In this document: one piece after another, positions 25,707-33,974 of the stretch | Layout: the number at the start of each line of letters is the position of its first letter | Numbering within the stretch: position 1 is the first letter of the stretch | Assembly (NCBI GenBank): GCA_964575715.1 | Contig: CAZNSG010000046.1 | Location: 1 to 34,085, forward strand | Direction: 5' to 3' | DNA length: 34,085 nucleotides | Origin: PNAI01 sp964575715 | GTDB lineage: Bacteria; Pseudomonadota; Alphaproteobacteria; Rhizobiales; Xanthobacteraceae | Program-made: the position numbers and the translations under genes | The notes under the pieces: generated by a model | Database searches by the model: none | What the model saw: the letters and a program-made list of their open reading frames with translations, nothing else | What the model was told of the DNA's origin: nothing

Positions 25707-26711
25707 TTAGTGCGCCAATTCGAAGACATGCGCGTGCCGTGTGCCGATTGGATCGTCTGCCGCAAGGCTGGTTCGCGGCGGCAGCCCAAGGGATTGCGTC
25801 CCCGCCGCAAAATCGTCTGTGAATGAAAGCACTTTGGTCGCGGCGATCGCCGGTGGAGGCGATTTGACGGCGCTGCTCACGACCCGCGGCCAGGGCTGTC
25901 GCGTACGAGAAAGCGTCCAATCTTGTGGCGCGGTCACGGTCTTCGGCTGTTCGACGCCAGCGGGCACGACGTGCACGATACGATAGCCGCGCGCCTTGAG
26001 CTCCTTGAGCAGGCGCGGCAGCGCCAGCACCGTGGCCGGCTGGATGTCGTGCAGCAGCAGAATGCCTCTGCCTTTGGCTTCGATGCGGCGCAGCGCGCGA
26101 TCGAGAACCTCGCTTGCCTGGATGCGCATCCAATCGTCGGCCGGGATATCGGCGCTCCAGGTCATGATCCCGCTGTCATGCAAATAGGTTTCGACCGAAG
26201 TTCCGCGGGCAAGGCCGGGGATGCGGAAAAACGGCGCCACGGCCTTGCGATCGCCGAGCACGGCCGCCACTGACGAAATGCCTTCCTCGATCTCGAATTG
26301 CATGCGCGAGAACGGCATGCGACCGAAGCCGAACGGATGGTTCTGGCTGTGGGTGCCAATGGTATGACCTTCGGCGTACATGCGGCGGACGACGTCGGGA
26401 TAGGCGCGCGCCATGTGGCCGACAAGAAAATATGTCGCCTTGGCGCATTCGGCGGCCAGGATATCGAGCACGCGCGTGGAGTAGGGCGGCAGCGGGCCAT
26501 CGTCGAAGGTGAGCACGACCTCCTTGTCGGCAAGCGGCAAGGTTTCGGCATATTGCATCGAGCCGAGCCGAACATGTTCGGTCGGATCGATCGCAATCAC
26601 GCGGCTCGTACCGAGTGCATTGGGATTGCCGGGACACTCAGCGGAATTCGCAGAGGTGAGCCCGCAGAGAAGACCAAGCCAGCACAAAATGGATACAAAC
26701 AGACGCGTCAT
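25707..26711 (-). CDS. Exported polysaccharide deacetylase (NodB homology)
   Basis: The 334-residue protein has an N-terminal signal (MTRLFVSILCWLGLLCGLTSANSA) and a NodB-type carbohydrate esterase 4 domain. Motif 1 is VLTFDDGPLPP, motif 2 is GHTIGTHSQNHP (HxxxH metal ligands), motif 3 is FFRIPGLARG, and the last is ILLLHDIQPAT. Such enzymes remove N-acetyl groups from chitin-like or peptidoglycan sugars. The tail after residue 260 is Pro/Ala-rich and probably disordered. I chose ATG 26711 to begin at the signal; ORF extension to 26762 is not needed. A decayed fragment of a second deacetylase lies upstream. Confidence 0.88.
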   Translation of the reverse strand: MTRLFVSILCWLGLLCGLTSANSAECPGNPNALGTSRVIAIDPTEHVRLGSMQYAETLPLADKEVVLTFDDGPLPPYSTRVLDILAAECAKATYFLVGHMARAYPDVVRRMYAEGHTIGTHSQNHPFGFGRMPFSRMQFEIEEGISSVAAVLGDRKAVAPFFRIPGLARGTSVETYLHDSGIMTWSADIPADDWMRIQASEVLDRALRRIEAKGRGILLLHDIQPATVLALPRLLKELKARGYRIVHVVPAGVEQPKTVTAPQDWTLSRTRQPWPRVVSSAVKSPPPAIAATKVLSFTDDFAAGTQSLGLPPRTSLAADDPIGTRHAHVFELAH

Positions 26712-26832
26712 CACGATGAACCTTATTGCGCGCCAATCATCGCGGTTGGCGGCGTTGTACATTTGGCAACTCTAAGGAAGGCCGAATAAATAGCGTCTTA
26801 AGACTTCAGTGACCGTGATTTGGGCAGCGTAT

Positions 26833-27061
26833 TTATGGTTGCGAATTGATTACCGGGCGCAGCGTTATTCGAGAACCTTCGATCGAGCAAGGATTTCGCT
26901 GGTGCGCAGCAGCCTGGGCAGGTGTGGGCTTGGGGATTACGTGCATAACGCGATAACCGCCGCGCTTGAGCTCTCTCAGGAATGCCGGAGGCATGGGTGC
27001 CGTCTGTGCTCGTGCGATGCAACAGCGCATCGGCGACTACCACGCGGCGGATAACGTTCAA
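26833..27061 (-). pseudogene. Decayed C-terminal fragment of a second polysaccharide deacetylase
   Basis: Between the intact deacetylase and the GGDEF gene, the minus strand encodes FLRELKRGGYRVMHVIP, closely like LLKELKARGYRIVHVVP of the intact neighbour. Just upstream in another frame is ALLH, matching LLLHD. One frameshift would join them. The core similarity spans about 26935-27025. The catalytic N-terminal part is missing. It looks like the remnant of a tandem duplicate in the same orientation. Confidence 0.55.
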
Positions 27062-27092
27062 ATAGCATCCGCGGGTGTGATGACAAGGTGTT

Positions 27093-27104
27093 AACCGATC
27101 GGTT
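27093..27104. promoter_or_regulatory. Candidate operator upstream of the GGDEF-EAL gene
   Basis: AACCGATCGGTT is a perfect 12-base palindrome 46 bases before the start codon. It could be the binding site of a dimeric regulator such as a TetR-family protein, but no such regulator gene is in the window. Chance is possible. Confidence 0.3.
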
Positions 27105-27149
27105 CTAGCCTGGGCCGGGGCCTAGTGTGTGACGTCAGGACGGTTAGTC

Positions 27150-29015
27150 ATGGTTGCCGCTCGTTTGAGTACGCGGACGTGCCCGCTCGCCACGCCCCGT
27201 CTGATCGCGACGCTTGGGCTGTTCGCGCTGAGCGCCAGCTTTTTCTGTGTAATTATAGGCTATCTGCTGCTGCACCGGGCCGACGATCGCCTCGCGGTGG
27301 AGCGTCGGGTGCAACTGGTCGGCGCGATCGAAGATGTCCGTGCATCCGGGACGGACATTTCGGAACTTGATCCACAATTCCTGCACGGCCTGGAGCGCAT
27401 GATCGGGCTCAAGGACCTGCGATATGAAGCTGAACTCTCCGCCGGAGGGCGCGAGATGCAGCCGGCGCTTGATCGCGAAGGCCGCATCCTCGGATGGTTC
27501 ACCTGGGAGCGTGACGGCGCCATGATCCAGGCGCTGGCGAAACTGTGGCCGTTGCTGACGGTGAGCGTGATCGGGCTTGTGGGCTTTGCCGGCCTGGCGC
27601 TCTGGCAGGTCCGACGGGCGATGCGCGATCTGGCTGCAAGTGAGCAGTGGGCGTGGCAGCTGGCGCATGAGGATGTCCTGACCGGCCTGCCCAATCATCG
27701 CAGGATGATCGATCTGATGGATGCCGCAATCGCTGTGCGTGCGCCGGGCGAGGTGGTCAGTCTCGCCCTCATCGACATCGATGGCCTTAACGAGGTCAAC
27801 GCCGCGCATGGACATCACATCGGTGACGCGCTACTCGCCGATTTTGCCGAGCGGCTTAGGCTGGTCGCGCCGCACAGCGTTGGCCGGATCGGCGACGATG
27901 AATTTGCGCTGATGCTGACCACATCCGATAGCCGTGATGCGTTGCATGTATTCGCCGAAATGGCGCGGACGCTGACACGGCCGTTTTGGCTAGGTGAGCA
28001 ATCCGTGCAGATCGGCGCCACGATCGGAATTTCGCACGCATTGCGCGATAGTGCCGGACGTGACGATCTTATGCGGCGCGCCGATCTCGCGCTGCGCGCG
28101 GCCAAGCGCAAAAATCGCGGCGGTATGCTCGAATTCAAGCCGGCGCTGGATGCCGAGTTCTCCGAGCGCCGCTTCATCGAACGCGAACTTCGCCACGCGC
28201 TGGCCGACAAGGCGTTCGACTTGCACTATCAGCCCATCGTTACCGCGGACGGCACGCGGATTACCGGTGTCGAGGCCTTGTTGCGTTGGAACCACCCGGC
28301 GCGCGGCGATATTCCGCCGGCGGTGTTCGTGCCGGTGGCGGAGCAGACCGGGCTTATGGGCAAGCTCGGCGAATTCGTGCTGCGCCGAGCGCTTGCCGAC
28401 GCCAAGCGCTGGCCGATGCTGTCGATCTCGGTCAATGTCTCGCCGCTGCAGATGCGCGATCCGGGGTTTGTCAATCTCGTCGCCGCGGTGCTGCGCGAGA
28501 CCCGGATCACGCCCGGACGCGTGGTGCTTGAAATGACCGAAGGCGTATTGATCGAAAACCCCGACGAGGCGCGGCGGCGGCTCGATGCGCTGCACGCGCT
28601 CGGCGTGCGGCTTGCGCTCGACGATTTCGGGACCGGCTACTCGAGTCTGAGCTATCTGCGGCGTTATCGTTTCGACATGCTCAAGATCGATCAGGGCTTC
28701 GTGCAGGCGCTTGGCCGGACGAACGAGGCTGAGGCGATCATCAAGGCGATCGTGGCGCTCGGGCGCGCACTCGATCTGAGCATTCTGGCGGAGGGGGTGG
28801 AGACCGAGGAGCAGCGGGTGCTGCTGCGGCTTGCCGGTTGCGATGAAATGCAGGGATACCTGTTCGCCAGGCCGGGACCGCGCGAGAGCATTGATCGAAT
28901 GCTGGCGCGGAATGATATGCCCGGCGCCTCGCCGCCCGCCAAGCGCGACATCGCCATGCGCGCACGATCGCGTGCCGCTGACAGACACGAGGCTGTCCGT
29001 CATAATGCCGCCTGA
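27150..29015 (+). CDS. Membrane-bound GGDEF-EAL protein, likely cyclic-di-GMP phosphodiesterase
   Basis: The 621-residue protein has a transmembrane segment at about 18-42, an extracytoplasmic region of roughly 85 residues, a second at about 130-153, then GGDEF (about 170-325) and EAL (about 340-590) domains. The GGDEF motif reads RIGDDEF (248-252), with the second Gly replaced by Asp, so cyclase activity is doubtful. The EAL domain is intact: VEALLRW (EAL 375-377), SVNVSPLQ, LEMTEGVL, LALDDFGTGYSSLSYL, MLKIDQGFV and LAEGVETEEQ. It should degrade cyclic-di-GMP, with the periplasmic loop as possible sensor. The start ATG 27150 is chosen because it leaves the first helix complete. Confidence 0.92.
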   Translation: MVAARLSTRTCPLATPRLIATLGLFALSASFFCVIIGYLLLHRADDRLAVERRVQLVGAIEDVRASGTDISELDPQFLHGLERMIGLKDLRYEAELSAGGREMQPALDREGRILGWFTWERDGAMIQALAKLWPLLTVSVIGLVGFAGLALWQVRRAMRDLAASEQWAWQLAHEDVLTGLPNHRRMIDLMDAAIAVRAPGEVVSLALIDIDGLNEVNAAHGHHIGDALLADFAERLRLVAPHSVGRIGDDEFALMLTTSDSRDALHVFAEMARTLTRPFWLGEQSVQIGATIGISHALRDSAGRDDLMRRADLALRAAKRKNRGGMLEFKPALDAEFSERRFIERELRHALADKAFDLHYQPIVTADGTRITGVEALLRWNHPARGDIPPAVFVPVAEQTGLMGKLGEFVLRRALADAKRWPMLSISVNVSPLQMRDPGFVNLVAAVLRETRITPGRVVLEMTEGVLIENPDEARRRLDALHALGVRLALDDFGTGYSSLSYLRRYRFDMLKIDQGFVQALGRTNEAEAIIKAIVALGRALDLSILAEGVETEEQRVLLRLAGCDEMQGYLFARPGPRESIDRMLARNDMPGASPPAKRDIAMRARSRAADRHEAVRHNAA

Positions 29016-29059
29016 ACGCGGCTGGTGCGGCCAAGCCATCGCTTCAAAGGGGCCCTGCG

Positions 29060-30232
29060 ATGATTTCGAACGTCTGGTCCGGCTTCGACTTCGGTCTCGG
29101 CGCCGACGTGGATGCATTGCGCGACACGGTGCGCAACTTTGCGCAGGACAAGATCGCCCCGCGCGCCGACGAGATCGACCGCAGCAACACATTCCCGCGC
29201 GAGCTGTGGCCGCAGCTGGGCGCGCTCGGGCTGCTCGGGATCACGGTGGAGGAGGAATGGGGCGGGGCGGGGATGGGCTATCTCGCCCATTGCGTGGCGA
29301 TGGAGGAAGTCTCGCGCGCCTCGGCGTCGATTGGGCTCTCCTATGGCGCGCATTCGAACCTGTGCGTCAATCAGATTCGCCGCAACGGCAGCGATGCGCA
29401 GAGGCGCCGCTACCTCCCGAAATTGATCTCTGGCGAACATGTCGGGGCGCTGGCGATGTCGGAGCCGGGGGCGGGCTCCGACGTCGTGTCCATGCGCACG
29501 CGCGCCGACAAGAAGGGCGATCGCTACATTCTTAATGGCTCAAAAATGTGGATCACCAACGGGCCGGTCGCCGAAACCATCGTGGTCTATGCCAAGACCG
29601 ATGTGACGGCGGGGGCGCGCGGAATAACCGCCTTCATTGTCGAGAACAAGTTTCCCGGCTTTTCCACCGCGCAAAAGCTCGACAAGCTTGGCATGCGCGG
29701 TTCCGATACCGGCGAGATCGTGTTTCAGGACTGTGAAGTGCCGGCGGAGAACGTGCTGGGCGCGCTCGGCAACGGCGTCAACGTGCTGATGTCCGGCCTC
29801 GACTACGAGCGCGTGGTGCTCGCCGCTGGTCCGCTGGGCATCATGCAGGCCTGCATGGATGTGGCGGTGCCCTATGTGCATGACCGCAAGCAGTTCGGCC
29901 AGCCGATCGGCCGCTTCCAGATGATGCAGGCCAAGCTCGCCGACATGTATGTCACCATGAACGCCGCCAAGGCCTATGTGTACGCGGTGGCGCGGGCGTG
30001 CGACGCCGGGCGCACCACGCGCGAGGACGCCGCCGGCGCCATCCTCTATGCCTCCGAACGTGCGACCTGGATGGCGCTGGAAGCGATCCAGTGCCTGGGC
30101 GGCAACGGCTATATCAACGACTATCCGACCGGCCGCTTGCTGCGCGACGCCAAGCTCTATGAAATCGGGGCGGGCACTTCCGAGATACGTAGGATGTTGA
30201 TTGGACGTGAGATTTTCGAGAAGACGGGGTGA
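29060..30232 (+). CDS. ivd: Isovaleryl-CoA dehydrogenase
   Basis: This FAD flavoenzyme of leucine breakdown oxidises isovaleryl-CoA to 3-methylcrotonyl-CoA. The 390-residue product has the acyl-CoA dehydrogenase layout: LGITVEEEWGGAGMGYLAH, ALAMSEPGAGSDVVSM, and WITNGPVAET. The Glu at 250 in SGLDYERVVLAAGPLGIMQ sits in the position used as catalytic base by isovaleryl-CoA dehydrogenases, not the C-terminal position of most family members. The end is the family IQCLGGNGYINDYPTGRLLR and IGAGTSEIRRMLIGR. No 3-methylcrotonyl-CoA carboxylase genes are next to it here. Confidence 0.9.
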   Translation: MISNVWSGFDFGLGADVDALRDTVRNFAQDKIAPRADEIDRSNTFPRELWPQLGALGLLGITVEEEWGGAGMGYLAHCVAMEEVSRASASIGLSYGAHSNLCVNQIRRNGSDAQRRRYLPKLISGEHVGALAMSEPGAGSDVVSMRTRADKKGDRYILNGSKMWITNGPVAETIVVYAKTDVTAGARGITAFIVENKFPGFSTAQKLDKLGMRGSDTGEIVFQDCEVPAENVLGALGNGVNVLMSGLDYERVVLAAGPLGIMQACMDVAVPYVHDRKQFGQPIGRFQMMQAKLADMYVTMNAAKAYVYAVARACDAGRTTREDAAGAILYASERATWMALEAIQCLGGNGYINDYPTGRLLRDAKLYEIGAGTSEIRRMLIGREIFEKTG

Positions 30233-30240
30233 GTCGGCTG

Positions 30241-30270
30241 AAGTGTCACATATAGCTACTAGTGACACTT
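30241..30270. promoter_or_regulatory. Inverted repeat, candidate operator of the toxin-antitoxin pair
   Basis: AAGTGTCAC (30241-30249) and GTGACACTT (30262-30270) are perfect 9-bp arms with a 12-base AT-rich spacer (ATATAGCTACTA), 44 bases before the antitoxin start. AbrB-like antitoxins usually repress their own operon by binding such palindromes. No T-run follows, so it is not a typical terminator for ivd. Confidence 0.55.
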
Positions 30271-30313
30271 TCATAGTCTTGTGCCACCATAAGCCGGTCG
30301 AACGGATGTGGCC

Positions 30314-30748
30314 ATGGCGCGCAAATTGAGCCTGAAGAGTTTTGCGGAACGGAAGACGCCTTACGCCACCCCGCGCTCGGGCGGCCGGTGGGTGAAAGCG
30401 GTTGCGCTGGGGAAGCGCAAATTGCCCGCACCCGAAACGCTACCTGACGGTACGGTCCGGTATTTCCTCGTGTTGGGGCCGAAAGGCCGCGTTCTGCTGC
30501 CTGCGGACATGCGCGCGACCATGGGCCTTGAGCAAGGCGATGTCATCACAGCCTGGCTGAAGGATGGTGAGCTGCGCATGCAGAGCTATCTGCATGGCTT
30601 GCGGAAAATTCAAGTCGAAGCCTCATCGATGGACGCGGGCGGCGTTTATGCCTCGGATGAGCTGATTGCCGAGCGTCGCGCGGAAGCCGCCAAGGAGGCG
30701 GAGGAAACGCTGCGAAGGCTACGCGACCGCAAGAGGAAACGCCGCTGA
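30314..30748 (+). CDS. AbrB/SpoVT-family antitoxin-like protein
   Basis: The 144-residue protein has a basic N-terminus and a swapped-hairpin AbrB-type domain (about residues 45-95): FLVLGPKGRVLLPADMRATMGLEQGDVITAWLKDGEL, first 20 residues FLVLGPKGRVLLPADMRATM. The C-terminal part is a charged helix ending in KRKRR. It directly precedes a PIN-domain toxin, so it is most likely the DNA-binding antitoxin. Start ATG 30314 is preferred over GTG 30308. It is longer than most VapB antitoxins because of N- and C-terminal extensions. Confidence 0.82.
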   Translation: MARKLSLKSFAERKTPYATPRSGGRWVKAVALGKRKLPAPETLPDGTVRYFLVLGPKGRVLLPADMRATMGLEQGDVITAWLKDGELRMQSYLHGLRKIQVEASSMDAGGVYASDELIAERRAEAAKEAEETLRRLRDRKRKRR

Positions 30749-30756
30749 TTATCGCG

Positions 30757-31128
30757 GTGCTTGATGCCTCGGCGGTGCTTGCCGCCTATTTCGACGAGCC
30801 CGGCGCCGACCGGGTGCGGGCGGCCTTGCCAGGCTCGCTGCTCTCGTCGGTCAATTACACCGAGGTGATCGGCAAGTGCCTTGATCGCGGCGAAGCCCTC
30901 GGCTCCGTACTGCGTAAGCTCGCGGCCATGGGCTTGGAGGTCGTCGCCCATGATGCGCAATTGGCGCGGCGCGCCGGCGAATTGCGGCCGCTTACCAAGC
31001 GGCTGGGCATGTCTCTTGCCGATCGCGCCTGCCTGGCTTTGGCCGAACGAGAGCAGTTGCCGGCACTGACCGCCGACCGCTCCTGGAAATCACTCGTTCT
31101 CGATATCGACGTTCGTCTGATCCGCTAG
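30757..31128 (+). CDS. PIN-domain toxin (VapC-like)
   Basis: The 123-residue ribonuclease-fold protein has the four PIN acidic residues: Asp3 in MLDASAVLA, Glu36 in NYTEV, Asp89 in SLADRACLALA, and Asp107 in LTADRSW. VapC toxins cut RNA, often tRNA, to stop growth. The frame is open upstream as LIIAVLDAS; GTG 30757 is the nearest ordinary start. A GAGG at 30733-30736 fits better with a start around 30745-30748 (CTG or ATT), which would overlap the antitoxin stop. Start is therefore uncertain. Together with the gene before, it is a toxin-antitoxin pair. Confidence 0.87.
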   Translation: MLDASAVLAAYFDEPGADRVRAALPGSLLSSVNYTEVIGKCLDRGEALGSVLRKLAAMGLEVVAHDAQLARRAGELRPLTKRLGMSLADRACLALAEREQLPALTADRSWKSLVLDIDVRLIR

Positions 31129-31130
31129 AT

Positions 31131-31189
31131 GCATGATCCCGAAAAGTGGGAACGGGTTTTTGGGATCATGCTCTAACAAAAAGTTAGAG
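31131..31189. repeat. REP-like element, intact copy
   Basis: GCATGATCCC (31131-31140) and GGGATCATGC (31162-31171) form a perfect 10-bp inverted repeat around CGAAAAGTGGGAACGGGTTTT. A second hairpin, CTCTAAC-AAAAA-GTTAGAG (31171-31189), follows. The element matches the split copy at 25290-25481. The gap continues to 31328 with no gene. Confidence 0.75.
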
Positions 31190-31328
31190 TCCGACTCGGC
31201 CATTAAACCACGCGGCCTACACGAACGGGTCACCGGCCGGATAAATCATGGGTCTTGCCGGCCATTCCGTTTACCCTTCATCAATCAAAGGCGCGCATCA
31301 GTAGGCCTCTGAACCATGGGGGACGGTC

Positions 31329-31673
31329 ATGATGCGGGTGCGGCTCAAGGCGGACGGGCGCTTGGTCGAAATCCTGGCCGATGGCAGCGAGCGGGCGCTG
31401 CCACGGACCATTGAGGAACACGAGCGGAGGGTCGTTTCACCCTCCATTATGCCCGATGCGCCGGGTGCGTGCGATGCGGCAAGCTATGCCCGCCGCATCC
31501 GGGCGAATGTGAAGCTCACGCAGGCGGAATTCGCCAAACGCATCGGCGTGCCAATCGAAACCGTGCGCAACTGGGAGCAGGGCAAGCGCGCCCCACGCGG
31601 CCCGGCGCGCGCGCTGCTCAAGCTGATCGAACAGGCGCCGGATGTGACGTTCTCGGTGCTGCGGCCGCGTTAG
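31329..31673 (+). CDS. XRE-family helix-turn-helix regulator
   Basis: The 114-residue protein has an N-terminal strand-rich part (RLKADGRLVEILADGSERAL) and a C-terminal helix-turn-helix with KLTQAEFAKRIGVPIETVRNWEQGK. The layout resembles the HigA/antitoxin-type XRE proteins that are usually partnered with a toxin. No toxin gene is found on either side, so it may be a solitary regulator or an orphan antitoxin. The ATG at 31329 is followed by a second ATG; GGGG at 31318-31322 could be the ribosome site. Confidence 0.85.
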   Translation: MMRVRLKADGRLVEILADGSERALPRTIEEHERRVVSPSIMPDAPGACDAASYARRIRANVKLTQAEFAKRIGVPIETVRNWEQGKRAPRGPARALLKLIEQAPDVTFSVLRPR

Positions 31674-31697
31674 ACAAATTACAAAATCACGCAAGGA

Positions 31698-32519
31698 TCA
31701 AGCCGCGGCGCGCGCGCGTTGCGCGGGACGGGCCATCCGCATCAGCACCGTCATTACCATAAGCGTTGCGAGATAAACGATGAGCTGCAGTTCGGTCGGC
31801 CGATCGGTATAGCCAACCAAAGTATGCAGCACGCGGCCGATCAGACTGTCCTGCGGGAGGATACCGGAGCTGTCCCACAACTGGCTGCCGAGCACGGTGA
31901 TGACGCCGGCAGCGTCGAGAAACAACGCCGCCTGTGCCGCCATGCCGGCCGCGAGCAGCGCGATCAGGATGCTGGTCACGGTAAATATATGCCGCATCGG
32001 AATGGCAAGCAGGCCAAAGTAGGTCAATGCGGAAAACGCGGCGCCGGCCAGGATTCCGAGCAGTCCGCCGGTGAGCACAGAGGCGCCAGAAGTACCCGAG
32101 GCGACCACTCCATAAAGAAACAGGACCACCTCCGAGCCTTCGCGCAGCACGGCCAGGCCCACGACAATGGCAAGCGCCGCAAGCGGCCGCTTGCCGGCAC
32201 TCACCGCCGCGCCGACATCGTGCATGTGCATGACGATTTCGCTGCTGTGGCGCGCCATCCAGACATTGTGCCAGGTCAGCATGACCACGGCGGCGCCGAG
32301 CACGCCGGCATTGAACAGCTCCTGTCCGGCGCCAGCGAAGGCATCCGAGATCGCGCCGGCAAACATCGCCACCACCGCCGAACCGGCAAGGCCGCCACCG
32401 ACGCCAAGCGCCACCCAGCGTTTATTACTTGGAATCTGGCGCGACGCCGCAAGCACAATGCCTATGATCAGGCCGGCTTCGATGACTTCGCGAAAGACGA
32501 TGACCAGTGCGCCCAGCAT
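31698..32519 (-). CDS. FTR1-family iron permease
   Basis: The 273-residue membrane protein has about seven hydrophobic segments and both iron-binding REXXE motifs of the FTR1/EfeU family: FREVIEAG (Arg10 to Glu14) and LREGSEVVLF (126-130). It imports iron across the inner membrane, in bacteria usually with periplasmic partners. It follows the cupredoxin gene with a two-base gap, so the two are an operon. The pair resembles FtrB-FtrC of the Bordetella ferrous-iron system, but the other components (FtrA and FtrD) are not in the window. Confidence 0.9.
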   Translation of the reverse strand: MLGALVIVFREVIEAGLIIGIVLAASRQIPSNKRWVALGVGGGLAGSAVVAMFAGAISDAFAGAGQELFNAGVLGAAVVMLTWHNVWMARHSSEIVMHMHDVGAAVSAGKRPLAALAIVVGLAVLREGSEVVLFLYGVVASGTSGASVLTGGLLGILAGAAFSALTYFGLLAIPMRHIFTVTSILIALLAAGMAAQAALFLDAAGVITVLGSQLWDSSGILPQDSLIGRVLHTLVGYTDRPTELQLIVYLATLMVMTVLMRMARPAQRARAAA

Positions 32520-32521
32520 GC

Positions 32522-32860
32522 CTACTCCGCGATCACGACGCCCTTGGCGGTCGACATGTTAAATTCGCCAATGAACGGGTAGCTGCCGGGTTTGAGCGGT
32601 CCAATCCGGATAGTGGCCTTGGATTTGCCGGGGATTATCTTTTCCACCTTCATCGGCCGGCTCTCGAATTCCTCGGGCGTGGGATCGTCATTGATAACGG
32701 TAAGGGTTATGCGCTTATTGGCCGGTACCCGGACTTCCGCCGGCTCGAAGCGATGATTGCGGATCGTGATGGTGAACGTCGGTTCCTGAGCCCAGGCGTG
32801 CTCAGGCAGAATGGTAATGCTTGAGAGCAGAAGGAAGGTTGTGAGAAGAAATGTGCGCAT
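32522..32860 (-). CDS. Periplasmic cupredoxin-domain protein (FtrB-like)
   Basis: The 112-residue protein has a signal peptide (to about residue 25, ending EHAWA) and a single cupredoxin-like beta barrel: FTITIRNHRFEPAEVRVPAN, ITLTVINDDPTPEEFE, and GSYPFIGEFNMSTAKGVV. The usual Cys-His copper ligand set is missing, so it may not carry a type 1 copper centre; the PMKVEK, EFN and His/Glu residues could bind iron or copper differently. It lies two bases upstream of the FTR1 permease and probably works with it in iron uptake. Confidence 0.85.
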   Translation of the reverse strand: MRTFLLTTFLLLSSITILPEHAWAQEPTFTITIRNHRFEPAEVRVPANKRITLTVINDDPTPEEFESRPMKVEKIIPGKSKATIRIGPLKPGSYPFIGEFNMSTAKGVVIAE

Positions 32861-33148
32861 TGACTGGTCCCGTTAGGATGTAGATTCCGAAAGTGCACAG
32901 AAGCCCTCGATGCATTGGATGTTTCAAAGCACCAAGTTCGTCTATTCTAAGAAAGCAAGTGCGCGAGTTAAATGGCGAAAGCGCCCTCCCAGATCACAAT
33001 ACGTCTAATCTGCATTGGCCCTTTTGACGTTTCGCAAAGCCCTGTGCAGCCGAACGATAAAAGAGCATCAGGTGGGTTGGCAGCGGCAGCCGCGCGCGGC
33101 ATTGTGTGCCCCATTCGAGCAGCCCCCACACCCGCCCAGGAGAAGTTC

Positions 33149-33970
33149 ATGCCCGTCGTCGAAGTTCACGGCGCCCGTATTCCCGCCATCGGTCTGGGGA
33201 CCATGACGCTCAAAGAAGGCATTTGCGTCAATGCGGTGTCCGCAGCCCTGCGCATGGGTTACCGGCACGTCGATACCGCCGAACGTTACGGCAACGAGCA
33301 ATGGGTCGGGGAGGGGTTGCGGGTCTCGGGTGTCAAACGCGATCAGGTTTTTGTCACCACCAAAGTCTATCAAGACAAGCTCGCGCCGGCGGACTTCGAG
33401 AAGTCATTCGACCAGAGTCTGAAGAAACTTCAACTGACCTGGGTCGATCTCTTGCTCATTCACTGGCCCAATCCGGCGGTGCCGCTCGCCGACACGCTGC
33501 GCGTGCTGTGCAAGGCCAGGCGCGACGGGCGGACCAAGCACATCGGCGTCGCCAATTTCACCACGGCGCTGCTCGACGAGGCGGTGAAGCTTGCGAGCGA
33601 GCCGCTGGTGACCAATCAGATCGAGGTGCATCCGTTCCTCGACCAGAACAAGGTGCTGGCCAAATGCCGCCAGCTGGGAATTTCGGTGACGGCCTATTGT
33701 CCGATTTCGCGCGGCAAGGTGCCGGGCAGCGAAGTGCTGGAGCGCATCGGCAAGGCGCACGGCAAGAGTCCGGCGCAGATTTCGCTGCGCTATCTGGTGC
33801 AGCAGGGGATCATTCCGATTCCGCGCTCGTCGAATCCCGAGCATCTCAAGGCCAATCTCGACGTGTTCGACTGGTCGTTGACGGGCAGCGAGATGGTCGA
33901 GATCGGCAAGCTCGCGCGGGCGGACGGGCGCGTGGTCAATCCGCCGCACGCGCCAAAGTGGGATGCCTGA
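33149..33970 (+). CDS. Aldo/keto reductase
   Basis: The 273-residue NADPH-dependent reductase has the full catalytic tetrad: Asp42 and Tyr47 in HVDTAERYGNE, Lys72 in VTTKVY, and His105 in LLIHWPNPA. NADPH-binding segments IGVANFTTALL and the late PIPRSSNPEHLKANLDVFD are present. The family resembles 2,5-diketo-D-gluconate reductase-type enzymes; the true substrate is not determinable. AGGAGA at 33138-33143 supports ATG 33149; the open frame further upstream (32972) lies in the intergenic region. A second family member follows directly. Confidence 0.92.
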   Translation: MPVVEVHGARIPAIGLGTMTLKEGICVNAVSAALRMGYRHVDTAERYGNEQWVGEGLRVSGVKRDQVFVTTKVYQDKLAPADFEKSFDQSLKKLQLTWVDLLLIHWPNPAVPLADTLRVLCKARRDGRTKHIGVANFTTALLDEAVKLASEPLVTNQIEVHPFLDQNKVLAKCRQLGISVTAYCPISRGKVPGSEVLERIGKAHGKSPAQISLRYLVQQGIIPIPRSSNPEHLKANLDVFDWSLTGSEMVEIGKLARADGRVVNPPHAPKWDA

Positions 33971-33974
33971 GCGC

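Noticed and set aside
30241..30270. Intrinsic terminator of ivd
   Set aside because: The 12-base spacer is too long for an efficient terminator loop and no T-run follows; operator use fits better.
31171..31235. Possible tRNA on the minus strand (TGGTTTAATGGCCGAGTC, then a stem-loop on CTCTAAC)
   Set aside because: The D-arm-like text is suggestive, but the supposed anticodon stem has a five-base loop, there is no T arm, and the segment runs straight into the REP-like element.
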